DNA of 64,000 nt from VRUE01 sp963697695 (GTDB lineage Bacteria > Actinomycetota > Thermoleophilia > Solirubrobacterales > 70-9): the NCBI GenBank assembly GCA_963697695.1, contig OY969094.1:682001-746000 (forward strand), written 5' to 3'. The position numbers were made by a program, and so were the translations under genes. This document shows positions 25,085 to 33,563 of the stretch, piece after piece (the first letter of the stretch is position 1; every line of letters starts with the position of its first letter). Under the pieces are notes generated by a model. That model worked only from the letters and a program-made list of their open reading frames with translations, ran no database searches and was not told where the DNA came from.

Positions 25085-25998
25085 GCATCCTGCTCAACAA
25101 GGAGACGACCTTCATCGTCCAGGGCATCACCGGGCGCGAGGCGGTCAACCTGACCAGGGAGTGCCTCGACTACGGCTCCAAGGTGGTCGGCGGTGTTACG
25201 CCCGGCCGCAAGGGCCGCGAGGTGCACGGCGTGCCGGTCTTCGACACCGTCGCCCAAGCGGTCGAGAACCACGGCGGGCCGATCGACGGCTCGGTCGTCA
25301 CCGTCCCCCCCGCCTTCACCAAGGACGCCGTGCTGGAGGCGATCGAGAACGGGATCAAGCTGATCGTCATCGTCACCGAGCGCATCCCGCGCCGCGACGT
25401 CGCCCAGATGGTCGAGCTGGCCGACATGCGGGGCGCTCGCATCATCGGACCCAACTGCCTCGGCCTGATCGTGCCCGAGGTCTGCAAGATGGGCGGCATC
25501 GGCGGCCCGGCCAAGGACGCGGCCAAGGCCTATGCGCCCGGCCCGGTCGGCGTGATGAGCCGCTCCGGCGGGATGACGACCGAGATCTCCTCTTCGCTGA
25601 CCCAGGCCGGCCTCGGCGTCTCCACCGCGGTCTCGATCGGCGGCGACGCAATCATCGGCTCCACCTACGCCGAGCTGATGCCCCACTTCGAGGCCGACGA
25701 GCAGACGCAGGCGATCGTCATCTACACCGAGCCCGGCGGCCGCATGGAGGCACAGCTCTCCGAATGGGTGAAGGAGAACGACAGCCGCCTGCCGATCGTC
25801 GCCTTCATGGCCGGCAAGTTCATGGACGACGAGGAGATGAAGGGAATGAGCTTCGGCCACGCCGGCACGATCGTCGAGGGCAAGGAGGACACCGCGACGG
25901 AGAAGATCGCCCGCCTCGAAGCGGCCGGGATTCGCGTGGTCGAGCGGATCGACGAGATCCCCGATGCGGTCAAGGAGAAGCTGGGGGTGACGGCATGA
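25081..25998 (+). CDS. sucD: succinate-CoA ligase, alpha subunit
   Basis: 305 residues from the ATG that overlaps the sucC stop; a longer frame upstream is not needed. The CoA-binding fold is IVQGITGREAVNLTRECLDYG, with GPNCLGLI and VMSRSGGMTTEIS. The phospho-histidine loop GMSFGHAGTIVEG gives the active His near residue 260. It forms a complex with SucC. The stop overlaps the ferredoxin start (ATGA), so three genes are translationally linked. Confidence 0.93.
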   Translation: MSILLNKETTFIVQGITGREAVNLTRECLDYGSKVVGGVTPGRKGREVHGVPVFDTVAQAVENHGGPIDGSVVTVPPAFTKDAVLEAIENGIKLIVIVTERIPRRDVAQMVELADMRGARIIGPNCLGLIVPEVCKMGGIGGPAKDAAKAYAPGPVGVMSRSGGMTTEISSSLTQAGLGVSTAVSIGGDAIIGSTYAELMPHFEADEQTQAIVIYTEPGGRMEAQLSEWVKENDSRLPIVAFMAGKFMDDEEMKGMSFGHAGTIVEGKEDTATEKIARLEAAGIRVVERIDEIPDAVKEKLGVTA

Positions 25999-26240
25999 GC
26001 CAGACGCTGCACAAGGTCTTCATCGACGTCGAGGTCGACTCCTCGGTCGCCGGCGACGCGGCGCTCGCCGCCAAGCTGGAGGAAGTCTGCCCGGTCGACA
26101 TCTTCAAGGCGAATGACAGCGGGGTCGAGGTGGTCGAGGAGAACCTCGACGAGTGCGTCCTCTGCGGCCTCTGCATCGAGGCGGCCCCACCCGGCACGGT
26201 CCGGGTCAAGAAGCTCTACGACGGCACCGAGCTCTCTTAG
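25995..26240 (+). CDS. small [4Fe-4S]-type ferredoxin-like protein
   Basis: 81 residues. The sequence has CPVDIF in the middle and CVLCGLCIEAAPPG near the C-terminus, which together supply four Cys in the arrangement of FixX-like and single-cluster ferredoxins (one Cys-Pro plus Cys-x2-Cys-x2-Cys). It should carry electrons in the cytoplasm. Its ATGA overlap with sucD is unusual; one possibility is service to a 2-oxoglutarate:ferredoxin oxidoreductase, which makes the substrate of SucCD, but no such enzyme is in the window. It ends two bases before the convergent regulator gene. Confidence 0.78.
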   Translation: MSQTLHKVFIDVEVDSSVAGDAALAAKLEEVCPVDIFKANDSGVEVVEENLDECVLCGLCIEAAPPGTVRVKKLYDGTELS

Positions 26241-26242
26241 GC

Positions 26243-26914
26243 TCAGACGGCCGGCGCTTGGGCCAGCGCTTCCTCGCGCAGGCGGTCCGGGATGACCACC
26301 ATTTCACGCAGCGCCTCGAGGGCACCGCGATCGCCCTCGATCTCGACCCCGTTCTCGCCGGCGTCGCCTGCGACCAGAGCGGCGACCGCGTCGATCGGCG
26401 CACCGGTGACCGAGATGACCAGGTCCGGACCGACGGCGGCACCGCGAGAGGCGGCGATCCAGCCGTCCTTGAAGCTCAGCGCGTAGGCCTGGCCGTCGCA
26501 CTCGAGACCAAGCGAGAGGACGAAGCCGGCGGGAGGGTCGAGGATCACTCGCAGCGCATTGGGCAGCGAGGTGACCGTCAGGCCGATCACGTCGCCGAGC
26601 GTCTGCAGCTCCATTCCCCACCGTCCCAGCTCGATCATCGGGCCCTCGAGGCCGCGGCCGAGCTCGGTCAGCTCATAGACAGAGGCGGAGGCGGGCGGGT
26701 CGAGCTCGCGCCGCTGCACCAGGCCGTGCTGCTCGAGCTCGCGCAGGCGCTTGGTGAGAACGTCGGTCGGCGCTCCCCCGACCGAGCGCACCAGGTCGGA
26801 GAAGCGCAGCGGCCCGAGCGAGAGCTCGCGCACGATCAGCAGCGTCCAGCGCTCGCCGATATGGTCGAGCGCGCAGGCGAGACTGCACGACTGGCCGTAT
26901 TCCCTGGGCGCCAC
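26243..26914 (-). CDS. HxlR/MarR-like winged-helix transcriptional regulator with C-terminal ligand domain
   Basis: 223 residues from GTG at 26914. The N-terminal winged helix is of HxlR type: CSLACALDHIGERWTLLIVREL, GPLRFSDLVRSVGG, LTKRLRELEQHGLV. Two Cys sit at the start, as in redox- or ligand-sensing HxlR proteins. The C-terminal ~100 residues resemble a sterol-carrier-like (SCP2) fold, suggesting a hydrophobic ligand. It is divergent from an MMPL transporter gene and probably controls it through the palindromic AT-rich sequence between them. Confidence 0.82.
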   Translation of the reverse strand: MAPREYGQSCSLACALDHIGERWTLLIVRELSLGPLRFSDLVRSVGGAPTDVLTKRLRELEQHGLVQRRELDPPASASVYELTELGRGLEGPMIELGRWGMELQTLGDVIGLTVTSLPNALRVILDPPAGFVLSLGLECDGQAYALSFKDGWIAASRGAAVGPDLVISVTGAPIDAVAALVAGDAGENGVEIEGDRGALEALREMVVIPDRLREEALAQAPAV

Positions 26915-26938
26915 GTGACGATGGTAGCAACGTTTTAA

Positions 26939-26962
26939 TTTGAAATTCAAAGTATCCACTTT
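26939..26962. promoter_or_regulatory. AT-rich operator region between hxlR-like and MMPL genes
   Basis: TTTGAAATTCAAA (26939-26951) is a perfect palindrome and runs into a second inverted repeat, AAAGT-ATCC-ACTTT (26949-26962). It lies 25 bases before the regulator start on one side and 67 before the MMPL start on the other, in otherwise very GC-rich DNA. Likely the regulator's binding site. Confidence 0.5.
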
Positions 26963-27028
26963 GAGTTCTGGTAGTGTCGCTCGCCGTGTCCGTCTCACGT
27001 TCCTCCCGGGTCCCGCGTTGAGCCTTCG

Positions 27029-29158
27029 ATGACCCGAATCGCCGACCTGACCTGGAAGCACCCGAAGCTCGTCCTCGCTGCGGTTGCGGCCTTCGTGCTG
27101 ATCGCCGGCGCAGTCGGCCGCGACGTCGAGAGCCACCTGAAGGCAGCCGGTTTCACCGATTCGGCCTCGGAGAGCGAGCAGGCGACACGGCTGCTGCGCG
27201 ACTCGCTCGGCTACGACCCGAACCCGGCGATCGTCCTGGTCGTCCGTCAGCCCGGCGGTGGGCAGCTCGATCCAGAGAATCCGGCTGTGCGCCGCGAGGT
27301 CGGCCGGCTCAGCCGCGAGATGGCCCAGGTCGAATACGTCGGCCGGGTCGTCAACCCGCTGCGCGACCGGGCCGCCGCCACCCGCCTGATCGCCAAGGAC
27401 GGGGAATCGCTGGCGATCACCGCCCACCTCACCACCGAGGACATCGAGGACGCCGGTGGCGTCGCCGCCGAAGGCGTCGAGCCGCTGGCTGCCTCGAGCT
27501 CGCTCGAGGTCGCGATGGGAGGCTTCGCCCCGGGCTTCAACGAGACCAACGATCAGACCCGGAAGGACCTGACCAAGGCGGAGCTGATCGCCTTCCCGCT
27601 GCTGGCGCTGTTCCTCCTCTTCGTCTTCCGTGGCGTCATAGCCGCCTCGATCCCCCTGCTGCTCGGCGTGATCTCGATCATCGGCACGCTGCTCGTGCTG
27701 CGGGTGATGTCGACCTTCACCGACACCTCGCTCTTCGCCCTCAACATCGCCACCGGCCTCAGCCTCGGCCTCGCGGTCGACTACGCGCTGCTGATGGTCT
27801 CGCGCTATCGGGAGGAACTGGCCCGGGACGGGGCAACGCGAGAGGCCCACCTGCGCACCGTGCGCACCGCGGGCCGCACCGCGCTCTTCTCCGGCCTCAC
27901 CGTCGCCGCTGCGATGGCGGCGCTGATCGTGATGCCACAGCGGTTTCTCTACTCGATGGCCGTCGCCGGCGCCACGGTCTCATTGCTCTCGGCCGTGATG
28001 GCGGTCCTCGTCGTTCCCTCCTTGCTGCGGCTGCTCGGCACCCGCATCGACGCGCTCTCGATCCGCCGCGGGCCGGCCGTTTCCGATACCTCCGACGGCT
28101 GGTACTGGCTGGCCCGCGGCGTGATGAAGCGCCCCGTTGCCGTGGCGCTTGCCAGCTCCGCCCTCCTGCTCGCAGCGGCAGCTCCCCTGCTCTGGACGAC
28201 GCTGACCGGCCCCAGCGCCGAAGCCGTTCCGCCGGGCCAGCCCTCTTACGACGCCTACAAGTACCTCGAAGCGCACTATCCCCGCGACGTCACCGAGGCG
28301 GTCACCGTCGCCGTCGACGGCCGTGCCGGGAATGCCCAGCTGGCCGGCTACCAGCGCCGGATCGAAGCGGTCGACGGCGTCGTCCGCGGCGCTCCCTTCC
28401 TCAATGCCGAGGGAGAGGTCGCCTACGCCAACTTCGCCCTCTCCAAACCGGCGCTCAGCGGCGACTCGCAGGACACCCTGCATGAGATCCGCGGGCTGAG
28501 CCCGCCCGGCGAGACGACCGTGCTCGTCTCCGGCAACACCGCTCGCTTCATCGACCAGAAGCAGAGTCTGGTCGACCACGCGCCGCTGGTCGTCGCGATC
28601 ATCGCCATCACCACCCTGGTCCTGCTCTTCCTGCTCACCGGCTCGGTCCTGCTGCCGATCAAGACCCTGGTGATGAACGCTCTGACCCTGGGAGCGACGC
28701 TGGGCATCCTCGTCCTCGCCTTCCAGGAGGGCTGGCTGAAGAGCCCGCTCGACTACACCGGCCCGGCCGCGATCGAGGTGACCAGCCTCGTCTTCCTCTT
28801 CGCCATCATCTTCGGCCTCGCCACCGACTACGCGGTGCTGGTGATGGCGCGGATCAAGGAACGGCACGACCTCGGCGACACCAACGAGGAGGCGGTCGCT
28901 ACGGGAATCGCCCGCACCGGTCGCGTGATCACCGCCGCCGCCGTGGCGATCGCCCTCGTCTTCCTCGCCTTCGGCGTCAGCTCGGTCTTCTTCGTCAAGC
29001 AGATCGCGATCGGGATGGCGGTCGGCGTGATGATCGACGCGACGATTGTCCGCGCCCTCCTCGTTCCCTCCCTGATGCGCCTCTTCGGCGAGTGGAACTG
29101 GTGGGCCCCCAAACCCCTGCGCCGCATCTACCTCCGCCTCGGCTTCTCCGAGGCCTGA
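27029..29158 (+). CDS. MMPL/RND-family membrane transporter
   Basis: 709 residues with two repeats of the MMPL pattern: an N-terminal span, an extracytoplasmic domain, then a bundle of five or six hydrophobic segments. The signatures LGLAVDYALLMVSRYREEL in the first half and GLATDYAVLVMARIKER in the second supply the Asp-Tyr proton-relay residues of the family. MMPL proteins export lipids or other hydrophobic compounds using the proton gradient. Divergence from an HxlR-like regulator and proximity to a fatty-acid cluster suggest a lipid-like substrate; this is an inference. Confidence 0.9.
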   Translation: MTRIADLTWKHPKLVLAAVAAFVLIAGAVGRDVESHLKAAGFTDSASESEQATRLLRDSLGYDPNPAIVLVVRQPGGGQLDPENPAVRREVGRLSREMAQVEYVGRVVNPLRDRAAATRLIAKDGESLAITAHLTTEDIEDAGGVAAEGVEPLAASSSLEVAMGGFAPGFNETNDQTRKDLTKAELIAFPLLALFLLFVFRGVIAASIPLLLGVISIIGTLLVLRVMSTFTDTSLFALNIATGLSLGLAVDYALLMVSRYREELARDGATREAHLRTVRTAGRTALFSGLTVAAAMAALIVMPQRFLYSMAVAGATVSLLSAVMAVLVVPSLLRLLGTRIDALSIRRGPAVSDTSDGWYWLARGVMKRPVAVALASSALLLAAAAPLLWTTLTGPSAEAVPPGQPSYDAYKYLEAHYPRDVTEAVTVAVDGRAGNAQLAGYQRRIEAVDGVVRGAPFLNAEGEVAYANFALSKPALSGDSQDTLHEIRGLSPPGETTVLVSGNTARFIDQKQSLVDHAPLVVAIIAITTLVLLFLLTGSVLLPIKTLVMNALTLGATLGILVLAFQEGWLKSPLDYTGPAAIEVTSLVFLFAIIFGLATDYAVLVMARIKERHDLGDTNEEAVATGIARTGRVITAAAVAIALVFLAFGVSSVFFVKQIAIGMAVGVMIDATIVRALLVPSLMRLFGEWNWWAPKPLRRIYLRLGFSEA

Positions 29159-29211
29159 ACCCCCACCGGCCACCGGCACCATCGGCCCTCCCCACGAGGA
29201 TCGATTTCCAC

Positions 29212-29251
29212 TGCAACGCTTTCGCCGGTACATGACCGGCAACGCGTTGCA
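29212..29251. terminator. two-part hairpin after the MMPL gene
   Basis: TGCAACG and CGTTGCA form an outer stem with an inner stem GCCGGT/ACCGGC. It lies 54 bases after the MMPL stop and before the TetR operator. No T-run is present; it may be a terminator or a second operator. Confidence 0.4.
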
Positions 29252-29291
29252 CCTCGGGAATGCCCAAGCCGGCCTGTGAGTTGGGTCACAC

Positions 29292-29321
29292 TTACGTGTA
29301 TATAAATTTATATCCGGGTAA
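29292..29321. promoter_or_regulatory. 30-bp palindromic operator upstream of tetR
   Basis: A perfect dyad: TTAC, four bases, the 14-bp core ATATAAATTTATAT, four bases, GTAA. It ends 2-11 bases before the possible starts of the TetR gene, in the most AT-rich stretch nearby. Size and symmetry suit a TetR-family dimer pair, so the regulator probably represses itself and the downstream lipid operon. Confidence 0.75.
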
Positions 29322-29332
29322 CGTTGACACGG

Positions 29333-29992
29333 ATGGCTGCAGCATCCACACGTTCCCGCCTTTCGCGCAGCGACCGCATGGAGCAGACGCTGGCGGCGGC
29401 GCACGACCTCTTCGCCGAGCGCGGCTACGCGGCGGTGACGATGGAGGAGGTCGCGGCAGCTGTCGGCGTGACCAAGCCACTGCTCTACAACTACTTCGGC
29501 AACAAGGAGCGCCTCTACATCGCCTGCATGGAGCGCGCCGGCGACGCCCTGCTGGCGACGGTCGCCGAGACCGTCGGCGCCACCGCGAGCCCTGAGGACA
29601 CCCTGGCCGCCGGCACCCGTGCCTTCTTCGCCTTCCTCGACAGCGACCGCGCCGCCTGGGCCGTGCTCTTCGACGAGACGCTGCCCAGCGGCGGCGAGGT
29701 CGGCGAGCGTGTCGCCGACTACCGCGGCCGCATCCTCGAGCTCGTCTCGGCCTCTATCCTGGCCCAGCTTCCCGCCCGGCGCAGCCGGGCGACCCAGGTC
29801 GAAGTCGAGGCGCTATCGACCGCGCTGCTGGGCGCGGCGGAGGCGCTGGCGCGCTGGTGGCTGCGCACCGAGGCGATCCCGGCCGATGCCGCCGCCGAGC
29901 TGCTGATCTCGACCGTCCAGCCCGGCCTCCGCGCTCGCACGGTCCTCCACCCAACTTCCCGGAAACCCAAAGGAGAGAAGAACCCCAGATGA
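29333..29992 (+). CDS. TetR/AcrR-family transcriptional regulator
   Basis: 219 residues from ATG at 29333; TTG at 29324 would add three residues. The N-terminal helix-turn-helix is plain: AAHDLFAERGYAAVTMEEVAAAVGVTKPLLYNYFGNKERLY. The remainder is helical and presumably binds an acyl-CoA-like ligand. The stop overlaps the thiolase start (ATGA), so it is the first gene of the lipid operon. A perfect 30-bp palindrome lies immediately upstream, pointing to autoregulation. Confidence 0.9.
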   Translation: MAAASTRSRLSRSDRMEQTLAAAHDLFAERGYAAVTMEEVAAAVGVTKPLLYNYFGNKERLYIACMERAGDALLATVAETVGATASPEDTLAAGTRAFFAFLDSDRAAWAVLFDETLPSGGEVGERVADYRGRILELVSASILAQLPARRSRATQVEVEALSTALLGAAEALARWWLRTEAIPADAAAELLISTVQPGLRARTVLHPTSRKPKGEKNPR

Positions 29993-31281
29993 ACAGCACT
30001 ACCCGCCGGGTCGCCGTCGTCGGCGCCAACCGGATCCCCTTCGCGCGCTCCAACAGCACCTACTCGCATGCCTCCAACCAGGACATGCTGACCGCCGCCC
30101 TCGATGGCCTGGTCGACCGCTTCGGCCTGCAGGGCGAGCGGATCGGCGAGGTCGCCGGCGGCGCCGTGCTCAAGCACTCGCGCGACCGCGACCTCGCCCG
30201 CGAGAGCGTGCTCAGCACCCGGCTCGCCCCCGAGACGCCCGCCTACGACGTGCAGCAGGCCTGCGGCACCGGGCTGGAGACGACGATCCTCGTCGCCAAC
30301 AAGATCGCCCTCGGCCAGATCGACTCCGGCATCGCCTGCGGCGCCGACACCACCTCCGACGCGCCGATCGCGCTCAACGAGCAGCTGCGCGAGACGCTGC
30401 TGGAGGCGAACCGGCAGAAGTCGACGGCCGGCAAGCTGCGGACCCTGACGCGGGTCCGGCCCGGGCACGTCGTGCCGGCGATTCCGCGCAACGAGGAGCC
30501 GCGCACCGGTCTCTCGATGGGCGAGCACTGCGCGATCATGGCCACCGACTGGGGAATCGGCCGCGAGGCGCAGGACGAGCTCACGGTCGCGAGCCACGCG
30601 AACCTCGCCGCCGCCTACGAGCGCGGCTTCCTCGACGATCTGCTCACTCCCTACCTCGGTCTCGAGCGCGACCAGAACCTGCGGGCCGACTCCAGCGCCG
30701 AGAAGCTGGCGAAGCTGAAACCAGTCTTCGGCGGCCCGGAGGGGACGATGACCGCTGCCAACTCGACCCCGCTCAGCGACGGCGCCTCGGCGGTGCTGCT
30801 CGCCTCCGAGGAGTGGGCGAAGGAGCGCGACCTGCCGATCCTCGCCTACTTCGCCGAGGCCCAGACCGCGGCCGTCGACCACGTGCACAAGCGCGAAGGG
30901 CTGCTGATGGCCCCCGCCTACGCGATGCCGGCGATGCTCGACCGCGCCGGCCTCTCGCTGCAGGACTTCGGCTACTACGAGATCCACGAGGCCTTCGCCG
31001 CCCAGGTGCTCTGCACGCTGGCGGCCTGGGAGGACGCGGAGTTCTGCAAGGAGAAGCTCGGCCTAAAGGAGCCGCTGGGCTCGATCGACCGCACCAAGCT
31101 CAATGTCAACGGCGGCTCGCTGGCCGCCGCGCATCCCTTCGCCGCAACCGGCGGACGCATCGTCGCCGGCCTCGCCAAGCAGCTGCACGAGGACGGCAAG
31201 GGCCGCGGCGTGATCAGCATCTGCGCCGCCGGCGGCCAGGGCGTCGTCGCCATCCTCGAGAGCGCTGGAGGTGCGTCGTGA
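29989..31281 (+). CDS. fadA2: thiolase (acetyl-CoA C-acyltransferase), FadA2/FadI-like
   Basis: 430 residues from the ATG in the TetR stop overlap. The nucleophile Cys92 is in QQACGTGLE, the general-base His in AAHPFAATGGR, HEAFA replaces the usual NEAFA, and the second Cys is in ICAAGGQG. It cleaves 3-ketoacyl-CoA or condenses acyl-CoAs. The next genes are high-molecular-weight FabG and MaoC, the same set as mycobacterial fadA2-fabG4-htdX, so it probably belongs to a beta-oxidation or chain-modifying pathway with CoA substrates. Overlaps the FabG gene by GTGA. Confidence 0.9.
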   Translation: MNSTTRRVAVVGANRIPFARSNSTYSHASNQDMLTAALDGLVDRFGLQGERIGEVAGGAVLKHSRDRDLARESVLSTRLAPETPAYDVQQACGTGLETTILVANKIALGQIDSGIACGADTTSDAPIALNEQLRETLLEANRQKSTAGKLRTLTRVRPGHVVPAIPRNEEPRTGLSMGEHCAIMATDWGIGREAQDELTVASHANLAAAYERGFLDDLLTPYLGLERDQNLRADSSAEKLAKLKPVFGGPEGTMTAANSTPLSDGASAVLLASEEWAKERDLPILAYFAEAQTAAVDHVHKREGLLMAPAYAMPAMLDRAGLSLQDFGYYEIHEAFAAQVLCTLAAWEDAEFCKEKLGLKEPLGSIDRTKLNVNGGSLAAAHPFAATGGRIVAGLAKQLHEDGKGRGVISICAAGGQGVVAILESAGGAS

Positions 31282-32603
31282 GCGACCGTTACTCGCAGAT
31301 CGTCAACGCGCCCGTCGTTTCCTCGGTCGCCCGTCAGCTCGGGCTGCCGCAACCGGTCAGCCTCGACCGGTACGAGGCGGGAGCGCCGGTCGTCTCGGGC
31401 CGGGTGCTCTCCGGCGCGGCCCCCGACGGCAGGCTCGGCAAGGCGCTGTCGGCCTTCCTCGACCAGATCAAAGCCGAACGCGCCGGCGGCGAGGGGCCGG
31501 CCAAGGCGCTCGTCTTCGACGCCACCGGGATCGCCGACTCGACCGAGCTGGTCGAGCTGCAGCGTTTCTTCTACCCGGCTGTCGGCCGCCTGCAGCGCAA
31601 CGGCCGCGTGGTCGTGTTGGGGACGCCCCCGGCCGAGGCGGGGTCGACCCGGGCCGCCACCGCGCAGCGGGCACTGGAGGGCTTCGTCCGCTCGCTCGCC
31701 AAGGAGATCGGCAGCAAGGGCGCCACGGCGCAGCTGGTGCTCGTCTCTCCGGGCGGCGAGGACCAGCTCGCCTCGACCCTGCGCTTCCTGCTCTCGCCGC
31801 GCTCGACCTACGTCTCGGGCCAGGTCGTCCACGTCGGCGCGGGGGTGACGGCGACTCCCGAGATCGACTGGGATCGACCGCTGGCGGGCAAGACGGCGCT
31901 CGTCACCGGCGCCTCGCGAGGCATCGGCGAGGCGATCGCGACGACGCTGCGTCGCGACGGAGCGAAGCTCGTCCTGCTCGACGTCCCGGCCCTCTCCGCC
32001 GATCTGGCCGAAGTCGCGAAGCGGCTCGAGGCGGAGACGATCGAGCTCGACATCGCCGAAGAGGAGGCACCGGCGAAGATCGCCGCGCAGCTCTCCGGTG
32101 GCGTCGACGTCGTCGTCCACAACGCCGGTGTCACCAAGGACCGCACGATCGCCAAGATGCCGGAAGAGCGCTGGTCTCAGCTGATGGAGATCAACCTCTC
32201 CAGCGAGGAGCGGATCAACGACGCGCTGCTCGACGGCGGCCTGCTTGCAGACAACGGGCGGATCGTCTGCGTCTCCTCGATATCGGGGATCGCCGGCAAC
32301 TCGGGCCAGACCAACTACGCGGCCTCGAAGGCGGGCGTGATCGGGATGGTCGAAGCGCTGGCGCCTGAACTGGCCAAGCGCGGGGCGACGATCAACGCGG
32401 TCGCGCCGGGCTTCATCGAGACGAAAATGACGGCGGCGATGCCGATCGGTCCGCGCGAAGCGGGCCGTCGGCTGAGCAGCCTCTCGCAGGGCGGCCTGCC
32501 GGTCGACGTGGCCGAGACGATCGCCTGGTTCGCCAGCCCGGCCTCGACCGGCGTCAACGGCAACACGGTCCGCGTCTGCGGCCAGAGCCTGCTGGGGGCG
32601 TAG
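31278..32603 (+). CDS. fabG4: high-molecular-weight 3-oxoacyl reductase (FabG4-like)
   Basis: 441 residues from GTG. The N-terminal ~200 residues are a degenerate nucleotide-binding domain, and residues from about 205 form a typical SDR domain: ALVTGASRGIGEAI, HNAGVTKDR, catalytic Ser in VSSISG and YAASK for Tyr and Lys. This two-domain layout is that of HMwFabG enzymes such as mycobacterial FabG4, which reduce 3-ketoacyl-CoA with NADH. It lies between thiolase and MaoC hydratase genes, which make and use the same hydroxyacyl or ketoacyl intermediates. Confidence 0.9.
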   Translation: MSDRYSQIVNAPVVSSVARQLGLPQPVSLDRYEAGAPVVSGRVLSGAAPDGRLGKALSAFLDQIKAERAGGEGPAKALVFDATGIADSTELVELQRFFYPAVGRLQRNGRVVVLGTPPAEAGSTRAATAQRALEGFVRSLAKEIGSKGATAQLVLVSPGGEDQLASTLRFLLSPRSTYVSGQVVHVGAGVTATPEIDWDRPLAGKTALVTGASRGIGEAIATTLRRDGAKLVLLDVPALSADLAEVAKRLEAETIELDIAEEEAPAKIAAQLSGGVDVVVHNAGVTKDRTIAKMPEERWSQLMEINLSSEERINDALLDGGLLADNGRIVCVSSISGIAGNSGQTNYAASKAGVIGMVEALAPELAKRGATINAVAPGFIETKMTAAMPIGPREAGRRLSSLSQGGLPVDVAETIAWFASPASTGVNGNTVRVCGQSLLGA

Positions 32604-32606
32604 GCG

Positions 32607-33563
32607 ATGCCGAGCCGAACACTGGCCAGCGCGCCGAGCATCCTGCCGCTCTACGCCCGCGCCGCGGCGCCGATGGTGCCCGGCGCATCGCTGCTGCCCT
32701 TCATCCCAGGTGGCGGCGGGGAGATCCCAGACCTCGACCTGAGACTGGAGGGCGTCCGGGCGGAGGCCGAGCAGGTCGCCGCCTACGCCAAGGTCTGCGG
32801 CTTCGCCCTGCGCGACCACCTCCCCCCCACCTACCCCCACGTGCTCGCCTTCCCGCTGCACATGGCGGTGATGGCGGACGGTGGCTTCCCCTTCGGCGCG
32901 GTCGGCCTCGTCCACGTCGAGAACCGCGTAGAGCAGTACCGCCCGATCGGCCTCGACGAGGAGCTGGCGATCCGCGTGCAGCCGACCAAGCTGCAGCCAC
33001 ACCCCAAGGGCCGCACCTTCTCGCTCCTCACCGAGGTCACCGTCGGCGATGAGGTCGCCTGGGAGAGCACCAGCACCATGCTCCGCCGCGGCAAGAGCCC
33101 CGACTCCCCCGACGCGAATCAAGTTTCCAAGCAAATGGATGGAGAACTTGATTCGCGCGGAAGCTCTGACGCTGAGGAGCAGCCGGCGGCGAACGCCGAG
33201 TGGCGGTTGGCGGGCGACCTGGGGCGGCGCTATGCGGCGGTATCGGGGGATCGCAACCCGATCCACATGCACTCGCTGACGGCGAAGCCGCTCGGTTTCC
33301 CCGCCGCGATCGCCCATGGCATGTGGACCAAGGCACGAGCGCTGGCGCTGCTCGAGTCCCGCCTGCCGGAGAGCTTTGCCGTCGACGTCCGCTTCCGCAA
33401 GCCGATTCTGCTGCCGGGGCGAGTCGAGTTCGCCAGCACCGGCGAGGGCAAGGAGATCGCCTTCTCAGTGCGCGACGCCAAGAAGCAAACACCTCATCTC
33501 GACGGTCGCGTGCGGCCGCTCGACACAAAACTGAAAGCCACCGACGGGAGGAAGCCGAAGTGA
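32607..33563 (+). CDS. htdX: MaoC-family (R)-hydratase, HtdX-like
   Basis: 318 residues with two hot-dog halves. The C-terminal half has the hydratase signature RYAAVSGDRNPIHMHSLTAKPLGFPAAIAHGMWTKA (Asp and His of the catalytic dyad, written here across two family blocks). It adds water to trans-2-enoyl-CoA to give the (R)-3-hydroxyacyl form used by FabG4. The linker between the halves (about residues 165-190, ANQVSKQMDGELDSRGSSD) is encoded by a 45-base palindrome (33113-33157), noticeably richer in A and T than its surroundings, which may be an insertion. Overlaps the next gene by GTGA. Confidence 0.88.
   Translation: MPSRTLASAPSILPLYARAAAPMVPGASLLPFIPGGGGEIPDLDLRLEGVRAEAEQVAAYAKVCGFALRDHLPPTYPHVLAFPLHMAVMADGGFPFGAVGLVHVENRVEQYRPIGLDEELAIRVQPTKLQPHPKGRTFSLLTEVTVGDEVAWESTSTMLRRGKSPDSPDANQVSKQMDGELDSRGSSDAEEQPAANAEWRLAGDLGRRYAAVSGDRNPIHMHSLTAKPLGFPAAIAHGMWTKARALALLESRLPESFAVDVRFRKPILLPGRVEFASTGEGKEIAFSVRDAKKQTPHLDGRVRPLDTKLKATDGRKPK
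33113..33157. repeat. in-frame palindrome in the MaoC gene linker
   Basis: CGCGAATCAAGTT (33113-33125) and AACTTGATTCGCG (33145-33157) pair perfectly over 13 bp around a 19-base loop. The whole element is in frame in the linker between two hot-dog domains. Its base composition differs from the surrounding gene. Confidence 0.65.

Noticed and set aside
23867..25998. Malate-CoA ligase instead of succinate-CoA ligase
   Set aside because: Sequence alone cannot separate them by eye, but no malyl-CoA lyase or serine-cycle genes are present and central-metabolism neighbours favour SucCD.
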